A DNA stretch of 64,000 bases from Octadecabacter ascidiaceicola (GCF_900185015.1 NZ_FXYD01000001.1:186001-250000); one strand, 5' to 3'. Shown: positions 1-9,726, numbered from the stretch's first letter. Numbers and translations are program-made. Notes: generated by a model from the letters alone, not told the origin.

Positions 1-746
1 GTCGGCAATTTCAGAACCCGTTGTAAAATAACGTGTATCTTGGTGGCTTCGAACAGGTCTTGGCCGCGCACTACATGTGTAATGCCTTGCGCCGCATCAT
101 CCAGAACCACCGACAAATGATAAGATGTACCCATATCACGGCGTGCCAGAACGATGTCGCCAATGGTGTCTATGGCCTCTTGCGTGCTGAATTCTATCAG
201 CCCTGTTTCACCGTTTGGGCCTTGGCCTGTTTCATGGAATGACAGGACGTTCCCGCCGGTGAGTTCACTCCCGTGTTTACGCGCCACAGTGTCCATCAAC
301 AGGCGAATTGCTGTGTCTTCGGGCATATTAACCGTGCCGGACTGGTTGGTATTCGCACGGCAGGTCCCAGGGTAAATAAGCCCGTCGGGGCCAGTTGCGG
401 GGGCCATACCTTCCTGAGGGGCCGACATGGCGTCTTGGATGTCACGGCGGCTACAATCACAGGAAAAGGCGTACCCGTGGTTCCAAAGCCAACGCAGTTT
501 GTTGCGGTAAACGTCCAAATGATCCGACTGGCGGATAACGGGGCTGGGCCACCACAGGCCAAGCCATTTTAAATCATCATAAATCTGCGCTTCCCATTCA
601 GGGCGTGCACGGCTTTTGTCGATGTCCTCAATCCGCAGCAAAAACTCACCACCTCTTTCCAACGCCATATCGTGGGCGAGTAGCGCAGAATAGGCATGGC
701 CAAGGTGCAAAGGTCCGGTCGGTGACGGTGCGAAACGTGTAATCAT
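1..746 (-). CDS. gluQ: Glutamyl-Q tRNA(Asp) synthetase, partial (3-prime end beyond window)
   Basis: The frame is open from an ATG at 746 to the window edge, giving 248 codons. It is a truncated GluRS-like class I synthetase. HLGH of the nucleotide-binding signature is at residues 14-17, preceded by APSPTGPL. Cys96 and Cys98 followed by a later YPGTC suggest the zinc site of this family. The family transfers glutamate to queuosine in the anticodon of tRNA-Asp, and it is shorter than true GluRS because the anticodon-binding domain is missing. The start overlaps the stop of the upstream methyltransferase as ATGA, so translation is probably coupled. Full-length glutamyl-tRNA synthetase is less likely but cannot be excluded because the C-terminus is outside the window. 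Confidence 0.85.
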   Translation of the reverse strand, partial: MITRFAPSPTGPLHLGHAYSALLAHDMALERGGEFLLRIEDIDKSRARPEWEAQIYDDLKWLGLWWPSPVIRQSDHLDVYRNKLRWLWNHGYAFSCDCSRRDIQDAMSAPQEGMAPATGPDGLIYPGTCRANTNQSGTVNMPEDTAIRLLMDTVARKHGSELTGGNVLSFHETGQGPNGETGLIEFSTQEAIDTIGDIVLARRDMGTSYHLSVVLDDAAQGITHVVRGQDLFEATKIHVILQRVLKLP

Positions 747-1372
747 GTGCGGTGAAGGACGATCACGTCAGAGCCAGTGACTGCTTCATTCAGATGCGGG
801 CCATTTTCACGGAACACTTGTGACGCAGTTCCATCTGACAGCAGACCATTAAAGGCACTCATGTAGTTTTCATCCAGTAGCGTCGGATCATTGTAGCTAA
901 ACGCCAGAAGGCCGCCGGGCGCGAGAGCTTGGGCAAGCACCGGCAGTATATCGGGTGGTGCAGCGCCCAGCGAAATTACCCCCGTCGCGACAATTATCCC
1001 GTAGTCCCCGGGGGCGACGTCGATTTCGCCCACCGTACCAAGCCATAGTTTTCGATATAACGGCCCGTCTGGCCCAGCTTTCTCTTTGGCATGTACAAGC
1101 ATCTCGGGGGAAATTTCGGTGCCGTCGATTGTGGAAAACCCTTTTTTCTTCAAGGCGATACCAGACAGTCCAGTCCCGCAACCGAAATCAAGAACAGGCT
1201 GGGTTAAGTCTGGGGCCAGGGTAAGCAGCGCTTCGGCAATCCGGTCAAGCGTGGCGTAGGCCATTGCTGTGATGTCGTCCTCGTAGGTGTCAGCCCAATC
1301 CGCGTAAAGCGCGCGCGTTTCGCCAACACTGCGAGGTGCCCAAATCTTCGCTTTCGAGTTATCATCAACCAT
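743..1372 (-). CDS. Class I SAM-dependent methyltransferase
   Basis: This 209-residue protein carries the Rossmann SAM-binding motif LDFGCGTGLSG near residues 61-71 and a following acidic loop (DGTEISPEM) expected to hold the SAM ribose. The substrate cannot be told from sequence. The fold resembles the Methyltransf_11/25 group of small-molecule or UbiE-like enzymes. It lies just downstream of trmFO on the same strand (43 bp gap) and overlaps gluQ by ATGA, so it may be cotranscribed with two tRNA-modification genes. That context hints at, but does not show, a role linked to RNA modification. Confidence 0.8.
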   Translation of the reverse strand: MVDDNSKAKIWAPRSVGETRALYADWADTYEDDITAMAYATLDRIAEALLTLAPDLTQPVLDFGCGTGLSGIALKKKGFSTIDGTEISPEMLVHAKEKAGPDGPLYRKLWLGTVGEIDVAPGDYGIIVATGVISLGAAPPDILPVLAQALAPGGLLAFSYNDPTLLDENYMSAFNGLLSDGTASQVFRENGPHLNEAVTGSDVIVLHRT

Positions 1373-1415
1373 GAGGTCAGCCTAATCGCGCCCACTAGGG
1401 TGCGTCCAGCGTGGA

Positions 1416-2750
1416 TTAGTCAAGCCACGCCTGCCAGTCGAGTTTGGCGCGGTCAGTGTAGGCTTTGTAGCGGTCTTTGCGTCCACGGCGGCCGGATTTG
1501 AGACCCTCGACAGGCGGGAACAACCCGAAATTGACGTTCATGGGTTGGAACGTCTTCGCGTCAGCGCCGCCCGTGATATGGGTCACAAGCGCGCCGGTAG
1601 CCGTTGTGTTCGGAACTGTGTCCAATGTTTCACCGCGCATTTCAGCAGCGGCCAGACGACCAGCCAAAAGACCCATCGCGGCACTTTCGACATAGCCTTC
1701 AACACCTGTGATCTGGCCGGCGAACCGGATATTGGGCTTGGATTTCAGGCGCATCTGGTCATCCAGCAATGTTGGAGAGTTCAGAAACGTGTTGCGGTGG
1801 ATGCCGCCAAGGCGTGCGAAGTTCGCGTTTTCAAGTCCAGGAATGCGTTTGAAAACATCAACTTGCGCGCCGTACTTCATCTTGGTTTGGAAGCCGACAA
1901 TATTGTAAAGCGTACCCAAGGCGTTGTCACGGCGCAGCTGTACAACAGCATAGGCCTTGTTTTGTGGATCGTGCTCATTGGTCAGGCCGACGGGTTTCAT
2001 CGGGCCAAAACGCAGGGTCTCACGTCCGCGTTCCGCCATGACCTCGATCGGAAGGCAGCCATCGAAGTAACCCGCTGTTTCGCCTTCTTTAAATTCGGTT
2101 TTGTCTGCTGCGAGAAGGGCGTCAATGAAGCCTTCGTAGTCTTCCTTTGACATCGGACAATTGAGGTAGGCTGTGCGTTCTTCCTCGGTCTCACCCTTGT
2201 CATAGCGCGATTGCATCCACGCTTTGCTCATGTCGATGCTGTCGTGGTGAATGATCGGCGCGATGGCATCGAAAAACGCCAAGGCCTCGGCGCCAGTTTC
2301 GGCGGCAATTGCATCCGCCAGCTTGCCCGATGTCAGTGGCCCAGTAGCGATAATCCACTGGCCGTCATCAGGTAGCTCATAAACTTCTTCGTATGAAACC
2401 GATATGTTAGGGTGAGACGTTAATGTCGCTGTCACCGTTTCCGCGAAAGGATCACGGTCGACCGCCAAGGCACCACCAGCAGGCAGTTTGTGTTGATCTG
2501 CGGTGGTCATGATGATCCCGCCAGCTGCGCGCATTTCCCAGTGCAGCAGCCCGACGGCGTTTTGTTCATCATCATCTGATCGGAATGAATTCGAACACAC
2601 CATTTCAGCCAGATTGCCCGTACGGTGGGCGAATGTTTCAACCTTTGGGCGCATCTCATGGATGACGACCTTTTGGCCGAGGTTGGCCGCCTGCCAAGCT
2701 GCTTCAGATCCGGCCATCCCGCCGCCGATGATGTGTAATGTATCTGTCAT
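1416..2750 (-). CDS. trmFO: Methylenetetrahydrofolate-tRNA (uracil-5-)-methyltransferase TrmFO
   Basis: The protein has 444 residues, the usual length for the family. It begins with an FAD-binding GGGMAG at residues 9-14, followed by CSNSFRSDD with Cys52, matching the conserved catalytic-region cysteine of TrmFO. The family makes ribothymidine at position 54 of the tRNA T-loop, using methylene-THF as the carbon donor and FADH2 as reductant. This folate-dependent type replaces SAM-dependent TrmA in many alphaproteobacteria. It heads a minus-strand group with the methyltransferase and gluQ. The start ATG at 2750 follows a short purine-rich stretch and fits the family N-terminus exactly. Confidence 0.95.
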   Translation of the reverse strand: MTDTLHIIGGGMAGSEAAWQAANLGQKVVIHEMRPKVETFAHRTGNLAEMVCSNSFRSDDDEQNAVGLLHWEMRAAGGIIMTTADQHKLPAGGALAVDRDPFAETVTATLTSHPNISVSYEEVYELPDDGQWIIATGPLTSGKLADAIAAETGAEALAFFDAIAPIIHHDSIDMSKAWMQSRYDKGETEEERTAYLNCPMSKEDYEGFIDALLAADKTEFKEGETAGYFDGCLPIEVMAERGRETLRFGPMKPVGLTNEHDPQNKAYAVVQLRRDNALGTLYNIVGFQTKMKYGAQVDVFKRIPGLENANFARLGGIHRNTFLNSPTLLDDQMRLKSKPNIRFAGQITGVEGYVESAAMGLLAGRLAAAEMRGETLDTVPNTTATGALVTHITGGADAKTFQPMNVNFGLFPPVEGLKSGRRGRKDRYKAYTDRAKLDWQAWLD

Positions 2751-2828
2751 AACGGGGGAGATAGGGCGTCAGCAGGCCAATGAAAAGGTCCGTTTTCGCC
2801 CTAGCGGTTGATGATTGGGTGATACACG

Positions 2829-3611
2829 TCAGAACGACATAACAATCCCGCGTTGGACAAGTTGCTCAAACGGGTTTGGTGTTTCAAACGGGCGATCCAT
2901 GAGCGTTTGCGAAGACCGTCCGAGGTCCATCGTGACACCAATCTGGAAAGTCGTGATCGGGGACTGCGCATCGGTTCCGTATAACGCGCTGTGACGCGCT
3001 TCGCCAAACACAGCGAAGTTGGATGCGTTCAAGCGGTGGGAAACGCGCAGGCTGCTATCAACGCCGATTGCACGAAAGGTCAGCTCATCAAACTCGGCGA
3101 TATCTACGCGTGCCTCCAAAGTGGTGGCATCGCTCTTGGCAAAAAGAAGGCCGCCGCCAGCGAAGACATAGTCCCATTGATTCGCAGATGTGCCACCCAT
3201 CCCGGTTGTGCCGCCAATGCCAAGATGAAGGTCGAGCGCCAGTTGGTCAGACAGCCCGATCCGCCCTTCGCCGCCAACAGACAAGTATTGAATCGCCTCG
3301 CCATCCATGTCCGAGATCGACGCGAAGAAACCGTATTTTTGGTTCTGCACGGGCCGCATATAAAGATGCGCACCCAGTTGCCCTGTTAGCGCCTTGCCGC
3401 CGTCAATTAAACCGAGGTCCAATTGCAAACCATGCACCTGCGTGATGTCCACATCCAGTTTCACTTGGCCCGAGCCAACTGTTTGGCCATCGTCGGCCAT
3501 CCCGTAGCTCAGGCTTGCTTGTAGCCCTTGAATACCAAGACTGTCTTGCGCGTAAGCCGAGCCGGCGGCGAATGCGATTGGTAGAACGATTGAGAGGAGG
3601 CGGGTGAACAT
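2829..3611 (-). CDS. Probable outer-membrane beta-barrel protein
   Basis: About 260 residues. I chose the internal ATG at 3611 because GGAG lies 8 nt upstream and it gives a clean signal peptide (MFTRLLSIVLPIAFAAGSAYA, cleavage after AYA). The longer reading from 3644 adds 11 residues without a ribosome-binding site. The mature part alternates polar and hydrophobic residues, has repeated Gly/Asp turns (DVDITQVHGLQLDLGLIDGG), and ends in Phe (VMSF). All three are typical of outer-membrane barrels recognised by the BAM machinery. No specific porin family is recognised. It is convergent with nothing and sits between trmFO and gyrA on the same strand. Function is unknown; a small-solute pore or structural barrel is inference. 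Confidence 0.65.
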   Translation of the reverse strand: MFTRLLSIVLPIAFAAGSAYAQDSLGIQGLQASLSYGMADDGQTVGSGQVKLDVDITQVHGLQLDLGLIDGGKALTGQLGAHLYMRPVQNQKYGFFASISDMDGEAIQYLSVGGEGRIGLSDQLALDLHLGIGGTTGMGGTSANQWDYVFAGGGLLFAKSDATTLEARVDIAEFDELTFRAIGVDSSLRVSHRLNASNFAVFGEARHSALYGTDAQSPITTFQIGVTMDLGRSSQTLMDRPFETPNPFEQLVQRGIVMSF

Positions 3612-3720
3612 GTTGAAGACTCCGAATAGCGGCATGAGTGCCATTCCAAGAGTCGTAACGAACCCGTATGGTTAATTAAATATAAATGATAACAGAGGGT
3701 TAACGTGATATTGGTTAACG

Positions 3721-3742
3721 ACCCGAGGCTTAAGCCTCGGGT
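3721..3742. repeat. 22-nt perfect palindrome overlapping the gyrA stop codon
   Basis: ACCCGAGGCT and its exact complement meet at the centre, so the RNA would fold into an 11-bp arm pair. The gyrA stop codon (3730-3732 on the minus strand) sits in the centre. No long U-tract follows, so it is not a classic terminator. It may protect the mRNA 3-prime end or act as a weak terminator. Confidence 0.7.
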
Positions 3743-6495
3743 GCGTCACCATCTTCACCGTCTTCGTCATCCGCCTGATCCGCGATATAGGCCACGGAAA
3801 CAACGACTTCGTTCTTGCCAGTGTTGAACACCTTCACGCCACCAGCGGAACGGCTGCGGAAGGAAATGCCTTCGATTGGCACGCGGATGGATTGGCCTTT
3901 TGACGTGGCCAGCATGATCTGGTCATCCATTTCCACAGGGAAGGAGGCCACGATGTCGCCACCACGCATGGCCTTGTCCATCGCCGTAACGCCCATGCCA
4001 CCACGCCCGCGAACAGGATAATCGTGGCTAGAGGACAGCTTACCAGAACCACCGGCGGTAATCGTCAGGATCAGGTTTTCGGATGCCGACATTTCCGCAT
4101 AGCGTTCTGTGGTGATGTCACCTGCTGGTTCTTCTTCGTCCTCGACCTCGGCATCATCCGCGAGGCCCGCCATCGCGCGGCGCATCTTGAGGTAGGCCGT
4201 ACGCTCAGACGCTTCAGCGTCAAAGTGACGGATCACGGACATTGAGACGATTTCATCATCGCCCTTGAGCTTAATCCCGCGTACACCAAGCGACGCACGT
4301 GAGTTAAACACACGCACATCCGTACATGGGAAGCGGATCGCGCGACCAGAGTTGGTCACAAGCATCACATCATCATCATCAGAACAGATGCGGGCGTTGA
4401 TCAGGGACACGCCTTCGTTTTCGCCCTCAAACTTCATCGCGATCTTGCCGTTGCGCATAACGTTGGTGAAATCGGACAGCTTGTTGCGGCGCACGGTGCC
4501 CGCCGAGGTCGCGAAGACGATTTGCAGGTCGTCCCAGTCTTTTTCGTCGCGATCAACTGGCATGATGGCCGCAATCGACACACCTGTCGGGATCGGCAGG
4601 ATGTTGACGATGGCCTTACCCTTGGACGTGCGCGACCCTTGGGGCAGGCGCCATGTCTTGAGCTTGTAGACCATGCCGTCCGTCGTGAAGAACAACAGTT
4701 GCGTGTGGGTGTTGGCAACGAACAGCTGCGTGACGACATCGTCTTCTTTCAGACCACTGCCAGATACGCCTTTGCCGCCACGTTTTTGCGCGCGGAAGTC
4801 GCTAAGAACGGTGCGTTTGATGTAGCCGGATTCCGTGACCGTCACGACCATGTCCTGACTTTCGATCAGGTCTTCGTCTTCCATGTCGCCAGACCAGTCG
4901 ACGATTTCCGTGCGACGTGGCACGGCAAACAGATCGCGGCATTCTTGTAGCTCGTCACGGATAATCCCGAGGATACGTTCGCGGGAGCCGAGGATCGCGA
5001 GGTATTCTTTGATCTTACCTGCGAGCTCTTCGAGCTCGTCAGTGACTTCTTTAACGCCGATCTGTGTCAGGCGTTGCAGACGCAATTCAAGGATCGCGCG
5101 GGCTTGGATTTCGGACAGGTTATATGTGCCATCATCGTTGGCCGTATGGGTCGGATCGTCGATCAATGCGATGAAGGGCAGGATTTCCTCAGCCGGCCAC
5201 GCGCGTGTCATCAAGGCTTGGCGGGCGGCGGGCGCATCGGCGGATGCGCGGATCGTTGCGACGACTTCGTCAACGTTGGAAACCGCCACAGCCAGACCAC
5301 ACAAGACGTGAGCGCGATCGCGGGCTTTGTTTAGTTCAAACGCGGTGCGGCGGATGACGACGTCTTCGCGGAACTCCAAGAAAGATGTCAGAAAACGGCG
5401 CAGCGTCAGGGTTTCAGGGCGGCCACCGTTCAGCGCCAACATGTTGCAGCCAAAGCTTGTTTGCATCGGGGTGAAGCGGAACAACTGGTTCAGCACGACT
5501 TCGGCTGTGGCATCGCGCTTAAGCTCGACCACGACGCGCACACCGTTGCGATCAGATTCATCCTGAACGTGGGCGATGCCCTCGATCTTTTTGTCCCGCG
5601 CGGCTTCGGCGATGCGTTCCACCATGGTGGATTTGTTCACCTGATAGGGGATTTCTTCGATCACGATGGCGAAACGGTCCTTACGGATTTCTTCAACCTT
5701 GGTTTTGGCGCGGGTCACAACTGATCCACGGCCTTCAAGGTAGGCTTTACGCGCACCGGAACGGCCCAGCATGATGCCACCCGTCGGGAAATCAGGGCCA
5801 GGGACGTATTCGATCAGCTCTTCAGAGGTCAGATCAGGGTTTTCAATCAAAGCCATGGTCGCATCGACGACTTCGCCCAAATTGTGGGGCGGAATATTGG
5901 TGGCCATACCCACGGCGATACCACCCGCACCATTGACAAGCATGTTGGGGTAGCGGGCCGGAAGAACCGTTGGTTCGCGGTCTTTGCCGTCATAGTTGTC
6001 TTGGAAATCGACGGTATCTTTGTCGATGTCGGCCAGCAGATAGGCCGCCGGCTTGTCCATGCGGACTTCGGTATAACGCATCGCGGCAGGGTTATCGCCG
6101 TCCATGGAGCCAAAGTTGCCCTGACCGTCCAAAAGCGGCAGCGACATCGAGAAATCCTGCGCCATGCGCACCAAGGCGTCATAGATCGCGCTGTCGCCGT
6201 GCGGGTGGTATTTACCCATAACATCGCCGACTGCACGGGCGGATTTGCGGTAGGGTTTATCGTGCGTGTTTCCGCCTTCATGCATCGCATAAAGAATACG
6301 GCGGTGAACGGGTTTTAGACCGTCACGAAGGTCTGGAATCGCACGCGAAACGATCACCGACATGGCGTAATCGAGGTATGAGGTTTTCATCTCCGAGGTG
6401 ATGGAAATGGACGGGCCGTCATGGGGCATGCGAACGGGCATAACCTCGCCAGAGTTTTCTTCTTCGTTTTCAGGAGTTTCTGGTGTGTCGTTCAT
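3730..6495 (-). CDS. gyrA: DNA gyrase subunit A
   Basis: The protein has 921 residues. The DNA-cleaving tyrosine is Tyr141 in AAMRYTEVR. The quinolone-determining region reads [10 protein letters not shown] with Ser102 and Asp106, the quinolone-sensitive residues of the wild-type family. The C-terminal DNA-wrapping domain carries a GyrA box (QKRGGKG), which separates it from ParC. An acidic tail ([14 protein letters not shown]) closes the protein. With GyrB it introduces negative supercoils using ATP. An insertion of about 20 acidic residues ([14 protein letters not shown]) is visible near residue 765. The gene has its own promoter and a leader hairpin and appears monocistronic. Confidence 0.97.
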   Translation of the reverse strand: MNDTPETPENEEENSGEVMPVRMPHDGPSISITSEMKTSYLDYAMSVIVSRAIPDLRDGLKPVHRRILYAMHEGGNTHDKPYRKSARAVGDVMGKYHPHGDSAIYDALVRMAQDFSMSLPLLDGQGNFGSMDGDNPAAMRYTEVRMDKPAAYLLADIDKDTVDFQDNYDGKDREPTVLPARYPNMLVNGAGGIAVGMATNIPPHNLGEVVDATMALIENPDLTSEELIEYVPGPDFPTGGIMLGRSGARKAYLEGRGSVVTRAKTKVEEIRKDRFAIVIEEIPYQVNKSTMVERIAEAARDKKIEGIAHVQDESDRNGVRVVVELKRDATAEVVLNQLFRFTPMQTSFGCNMLALNGGRPETLTLRRFLTSFLEFREDVVIRRTAFELNKARDRAHVLCGLAVAVSNVDEVVATIRASADAPAARQALMTRAWPAEEILPFIALIDDPTHTANDDGTYNLSEIQARAILELRLQRLTQIGVKEVTDELEELAGKIKEYLAILGSRERILGIIRDELQECRDLFAVPRRTEIVDWSGDMEDEDLIESQDMVVTVTESGYIKRTVLSDFRAQKRGGKGVSGSGLKEDDVVTQLFVANTHTQLLFFTTDGMVYKLKTWRLPQGSRTSKGKAIVNILPIPTGVSIAAIMPVDRDEKDWDDLQIVFATSAGTVRRNKLSDFTNVMRNGKIAMKFEGENEGVSLINARICSDDDDVMLVTNSGRAIRFPCTDVRVFNSRASLGVRGIKLKGDDEIVSMSVIRHFDAEASERTAYLKMRRAMAGLADDAEVEDEEEPAGDITTERYAEMSASENLILTITAGGSGKLSSSHDYPVRGRGGMGVTAMDKAMRGGDIVASFPVEMDDQIMLATSKGQSIRVPIEGISFRSRSAGGVKVFNTGKNEVVVSVAYIADQADDEDGEDGDAPEA

Positions 6496-6510
6496 GTCGT
6501 CCGCCTGCCT

Positions 6511-6528
6511 GACCGAGCTGACTCGGTC
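6511..6528 (-). promoter_or_regulatory. Hairpin in the gyrA 5-prime leader
   Basis: GACCGAG (6511-6517) pairs perfectly with CTCGGTC (6522-6528) around a 4-nt loop. It lies 16-33 nt upstream of the gyrA start codon, between the predicted -10 box and the ribosome-binding site (AGGCGG). It could tune translation or mRNA stability; no function is shown. Confidence 0.5.
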
Positions 6529-6550
6529 CCTCTATATATTGTTGGTTCAA

Positions 6551-6578
6551 CCTATATCAGAGCCTAGGGGTGGTGCAA
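6551..6578 (-). promoter_or_regulatory. Predicted gyrA promoter
   Basis: Reading the minus strand, TTGCAC (6578-6573) and TATAGG (6556-6551) are separated by 16 bp. The layout matches the sigma-70 class and lies about 55 bp upstream of the gyrA start. Assignment is by eye. Confidence 0.5.
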
Positions 6579-6601
6579 CGCCTGTCGGTCGAATTTACCG
6601 T

Positions 6602-6621
6602 CCAATACGCTTGAGTATTGG
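6602..6621. repeat. Small inverted repeat between ocd and gyrA
   Basis: CCAATAC and GTATTGG form a 7-bp arm pair with a 6-nt loop. It follows the larger GC hairpin downstream of ocd and may be a second termination or processing hairpin for that operon. Confidence 0.4.
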
Positions 6622-6649
6622 CGATTGATTGTTGCGCAAATCTGATCCG

Positions 6650-6699
6650 CTGGGGGCAATCGCCCCCAGTCCCATGAGTATTTTTGAGCCAAAGAAAAC
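6650..6699 (-). terminator. Conserved 3-prime element, copy 1 (after ocd)
   Basis: Read on the minus strand, the gene end is followed by TTTCTTTGGCTCAAAAATAC, then a GC hairpin (CTGGGGGC paired with GCCCCCAG, 6650-6669). The same two-part layout recurs after dsbB and mfd. It probably ends the arginase-ctlX-ocd transcript. See the finding on the three copies. Confidence 0.6.
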
Positions 6700-6709
6700 T
6701 ACAAAGGCG

Positions 6710-7753
6710 TTACTTGGCGCGGTTGAGCATGCCGTAAAGGTCGCGCGGGTCATCAGGGTCTGCGAGCATGTCGAGGTCGATGTAGAAATCGGTACCTTTG
6801 ATCGCGTCTTTGATGCAGCGCAGGGCGGAGAAATCTTCGATTGCGAAGCCGACTGAATCAAACAGGGTGATCTGTTTGTCGTCTGTGCGTCCTGTGGTTT
6901 TGCCAGAGAATACCTCGTGGAGCTCAATGACAGGGTGATCCTCTGCGAGGGCTTGGATTTCGCCCTCGACGCGGGTTTGGGGTGGGTATTCCACGAAGAT
7001 TGATGAGCGGTGCAGGATATCGCTGTGCAGTTCGGTTTTGCCCGGGCAGTCGCCGCCGATTGCGTTGATATGAACGCCCGCGCCAACCATGTTGTCGGTC
7101 AGAACGGTGGCGTTTTGTTTGTCGGCGGTGCAGGTCGTGATGATCTGCGCGCCTGTCACGGCGTCCTCGGCGGTTTTGCAGGTCGCCACGTGTAAGCCAC
7201 TGTTTTCAAGGTTTTTTGCGCATTTCTGTGTGGCTGCCGCGTCGGTGTCGAAAAGGCGTACATGGGTGATGCCGCAGATCGCCTGAAAGGCGCGGCATTG
7301 GAATTCGGACTGCGCGCCGTTTCCGATCATGGCCATTGTTGTGGCGCCCTTCGGTGCGAGGTGCTTGGCGGCAAGCGCGGACATTGCAGCAGTACGCAGC
7401 GCCGTGAGAAGGGTCATTTCGGAGAGTAGGACCGGATAACCAGAGTGTACGTCCGCAAGCAGGCCGAAGGCGGTGACCGTTTGCAGGCCTTCGGCCGTGT
7501 TCTTGGGGTGGCCGTTGACGTATTTGAAGCCATACATCTCGCCATCCGATGTGGGCATAAGTTCGATCACACCCACATCAGAATGGGATGCTACGCGCGG
7601 GGTTTTGTCGAACTGGTCCCAACGTAGAAAGTCTTGTTCGATCGCATCTGCAATGCGGATGAGCATCGCATCCAGCCCGTTGTGATGCACTAGGCGCATC
7701 ATGTTTTCAACGGATACGAAAGGAACGAGGGCGAGTTTTGAGGGAGCGTTCAT
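6710..7753 (-). CDS. ocd: Ornithine cyclodeaminase
   Basis: About 347 residues. The ATG at 7753 is preferred because AAAGG lies 6 nt upstream and because it overlaps the ctlX stop as ATGA; the frame continues open further upstream without a better start. The protein belongs to the ornithine cyclodeaminase/mu-crystallin family. It has the substrate-binding stretch FKYVNGHP near residue 75, an NAD-binding AMIGNGAQSEFQ and the DSVGFAIEDFSAL segment near the end. The enzyme converts L-ornithine to L-proline and ammonia with bound NAD. As the last gene of arginase-ctlX-ocd it would complete arginine to proline conversion. A related dehydrogenase activity is possible, but the operon supports ocd. 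Confidence 0.9.
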   Translation of the reverse strand: MNAPSKLALVPFVSVENMMRLVHHNGLDAMLIRIADAIEQDFLRWDQFDKTPRVASHSDVGVIELMPTSDGEMYGFKYVNGHPKNTAEGLQTVTAFGLLADVHSGYPVLLSEMTLLTALRTAAMSALAAKHLAPKGATTMAMIGNGAQSEFQCRAFQAICGITHVRLFDTDAAATQKCAKNLENSGLHVATCKTAEDAVTGAQIITTCTADKQNATVLTDNMVGAGVHINAIGGDCPGKTELHSDILHRSSIFVEYPPQTRVEGEIQALAEDHPVIELHEVFSGKTTGRTDDKQITLFDSVGFAIEDFSALRCIKDAIKGTDFYIDLDMLADPDDPRDLYGMLNRAK

Positions 7754-8694
7754 TGGGAAACCTTTGGGCGTTTGGTTAGGTGGACACCAGCGATCATGCA
7801 GCGGGCAGAGCCACCAGCGCATTCGATTGTTGGAAGGGAAAGAGGAAGCAGGGTCGCAGAGGCCGTGATCCGCTCGGTTTGTTCGGGCGTAAGGGCATTT
7901 GCAGCGCGTGCGGAGAGGGCGAGATAGCGGCCCGTGGTGCCTGTCAGCTCAATAGCGTTGCCTGCGAAGTTGGCGATTTGTTCGGCGCTAAGTGCGATCA
8001 CGTCGCGCCCAGTTTCTGCGAGCCGACGATGAACGGTCGCGCGGCGCGCCTCATCGGGGATCAAGTCCAGCCCGATTAGAGCAAAATCCGTTCCGATGCA
8101 CATCAAAACGTTGGTGTGATAAACGGGAACGCCGGATGGATCGAATGCGTCAAAGACGACTGGTTCATATCCGAAATGGGTACAAAAACGTTCCAAAACA
8201 ATCGGGTCAGCACGATTGGAACGGGCGACCATTGCGATGCGCCCAATATGGTCAAGCACCATAGCGCCAGTCCCTTCGAGGAACAGGTTATCTTGCTCTA
8301 AGCCGGAGTAATCGTAAACAGTTTCAACGCGGTAGTCTCGCTTCAGAAAGGCCAACACATCCGTGCGGCGTTCACGTCTTCGGCTGACGGGATACATCGG
8401 ATAAACGCCCACGACACCACCAGGATGGGTCGAAAACCAGTTGTTTGGAAAGACACTGTCGGGTGTGTCGTGGCTGCCGTCGTCATCAAAGACATGTACG
8501 TCGATGCCTACCTTTCTCAGCGTACAAACCGCAGTGTCGTGTTCCGCCAATGCGTGGGCCGCGACGGTATCGGGGGCCGCGGTTACGACAGTTTGATATG
8601 AGTTGTCCTTGGCTGTTTCAGCATTCGGGTGGAATGCGTGCGGGCGTACCATGACGACAGCGCGAGGTGCTTGAAGTGTGTTTGTGAGCGTCAT
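7750..8694 (-). CDS. ctlX: Amidinotransferase/dimethylargininase-like hydrolase (CtlX type)
   Basis: This 314-residue protein of the amidinotransferase (pentein) superfamily has conserved elements in order. These are DSVFPNNWFSTH near residue 80, the acidic FLEGTGAMVLD, the catalytic-His segment VYHTNVLMCIG, and a C-terminal nucleophile Cys in GGSARCMIAG. Penteins with this pattern hydrolyse guanidino or ureido groups. The name CtlX denotes a citrulline-utilisation hydrolase family that I recognise by its overall pattern. The gene starts 3 nt after the arginase stop and overlaps ocd by ATGA, so it supplies or consumes a metabolite of the arginine-ornithine pathway. Dimethylargininase or arginine deiminase-like activity are alternatives. 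Confidence 0.75.
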   Translation of the reverse strand: MTLTNTLQAPRAVVMVRPHAFHPNAETAKDNSYQTVVTAAPDTVAAHALAEHDTAVCTLRKVGIDVHVFDDDGSHDTPDSVFPNNWFSTHPGGVVGVYPMYPVSRRRERRTDVLAFLKRDYRVETVYDYSGLEQDNLFLEGTGAMVLDHIGRIAMVARSNRADPIVLERFCTHFGYEPVVFDAFDPSGVPVYHTNVLMCIGTDFALIGLDLIPDEARRATVHRRLAETGRDVIALSAEQIANFAGNAIELTGTTGRYLALSARAANALTPEQTERITASATLLPLSLPTIECAGGSARCMIAGVHLTKRPKVSQ

Positions 8695-8697
8695 TGT

Positions 8698-9621
8698 TCA
8701 TCCAAACGAGCGGGTTGGGCGATCAAAGACGCGGCGCCCCATAAGAGAGGCTGTGAGGTCAACCATAAGCGAGGCGGTCTTGCCGCGTTCGTCCATGAAG
8801 GGGTTGAGTTCGACCAGATCGAGGGAAGTCACACGAGCAGAGTCGTGCAGCATTTCCATCGCCAGATGGGCTTCACGCAGGGTCGCGCCACCGGGAACGG
8901 TCGTGCCAACAGCGGGTGCGATGTCGGGGTCGAGGAAGTCGACATCAAGGGAGACATGCAGCAGGCCATTGGCGGCTTCAACTTTGGTAAGGAATTCCGC
9001 CAAGGGCGCGCGGATGCCGCCTTCGTCGATTGCACGCATGTCGGCGATCTCGACGTACGTTTCAGCGAGGGCCGCGTGCTCGGCAGGGTCAACGGAGCGT
9101 AGGCCGATCATGCAGATGTTTTCGGTTGGCACGGGATTTGCGACAGGTGGAAAATCGTCAAAGCCTTTCTGCCCAGAAAGATAGGCAGTTGGCGTTCCGT
9201 GAAGATTGCCGGAGGTTGTCGTCTCGGGTGTGTGGAAATCGCTGTGTGCATCGAGCCAAAGCACAAACAGCGGCCGACCAACGGATGCGGCATGATCGGC
9301 GATGCCTGTTACTGTGCCGAGGGCGAGGGAATGGTCACCACCCAAGAAGATGGGCAGACCCTTAGGTGCCGCGTCTTTCGCGGCCTTTTGAAGAGTGCGC
9401 GTCCAGCCGACGGTTTGGGGCAGGGCGACGAGGTGGTCGTGCTCTGGGAGGTCAGTTTCTTCGGGTGCAAGGTTGCCCAAGTCAGACACGTTGTGACCCA
9501 GTTCGACCAGCGTTTCTGAAAGCAGCGCAGTGCGGTAGGCGTCGGGCCCCATGATGCAGCCTTTGCGGTCTTTGCCGCTATCCACGGGTGCGCCAATGAG
9601 GAGGATGTTTTGCGGGATCAT
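8698..9621 (-). CDS. rocF: Arginase
   Basis: 307 residues from the ATG at 9621, which has AGGAG six bases upstream; an upstream in-frame start at 9654 adds 11 residues without support. The binuclear manganese-binding motifs of the ureohydrolase family are present: GGDHSLALG near residue 100, DAHSDFH near residue 125, and SLDVDFLDP near residue 230. Arginase cleaves L-arginine to ornithine and urea. It heads an operon with ctlX and ocd and is divergent from an Lrp-type regulator. That organisation recalls arginine-responsive Lrp control in alphaproteobacteria (ArgR type), which is inference here. Agmatinase is a less likely reading. Confidence 0.9.
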   Translation of the reverse strand: MIPQNILLIGAPVDSGKDRKGCIMGPDAYRTALLSETLVELGHNVSDLGNLAPEETDLPEHDHLVALPQTVGWTRTLQKAAKDAAPKGLPIFLGGDHSLALGTVTGIADHAASVGRPLFVLWLDAHSDFHTPETTTSGNLHGTPTAYLSGQKGFDDFPPVANPVPTENICMIGLRSVDPAEHAALAETYVEIADMRAIDEGGIRAPLAEFLTKVEAANGLLHVSLDVDFLDPDIAPAVGTTVPGGATLREAHLAMEMLHDSARVTSLDLVELNPFMDERGKTASLMVDLTASLMGRRVFDRPTRSFG

Positions 9622-9726
9622 GGAAGGCTCCTGAATGATTTGAAGTATCTTCATGGGAATTGACGCATTACGGAAGAAAGCGCATTGTCCAATTTGGGCG
9701 ATAAATTATCAAAATGAGCAACATTG

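Noticed and set aside
9724-9726. TTG start for the Lrp regulator
   Set aside because: The next codon is ATG and the family begins at that Met; the TTG adds one residue only.
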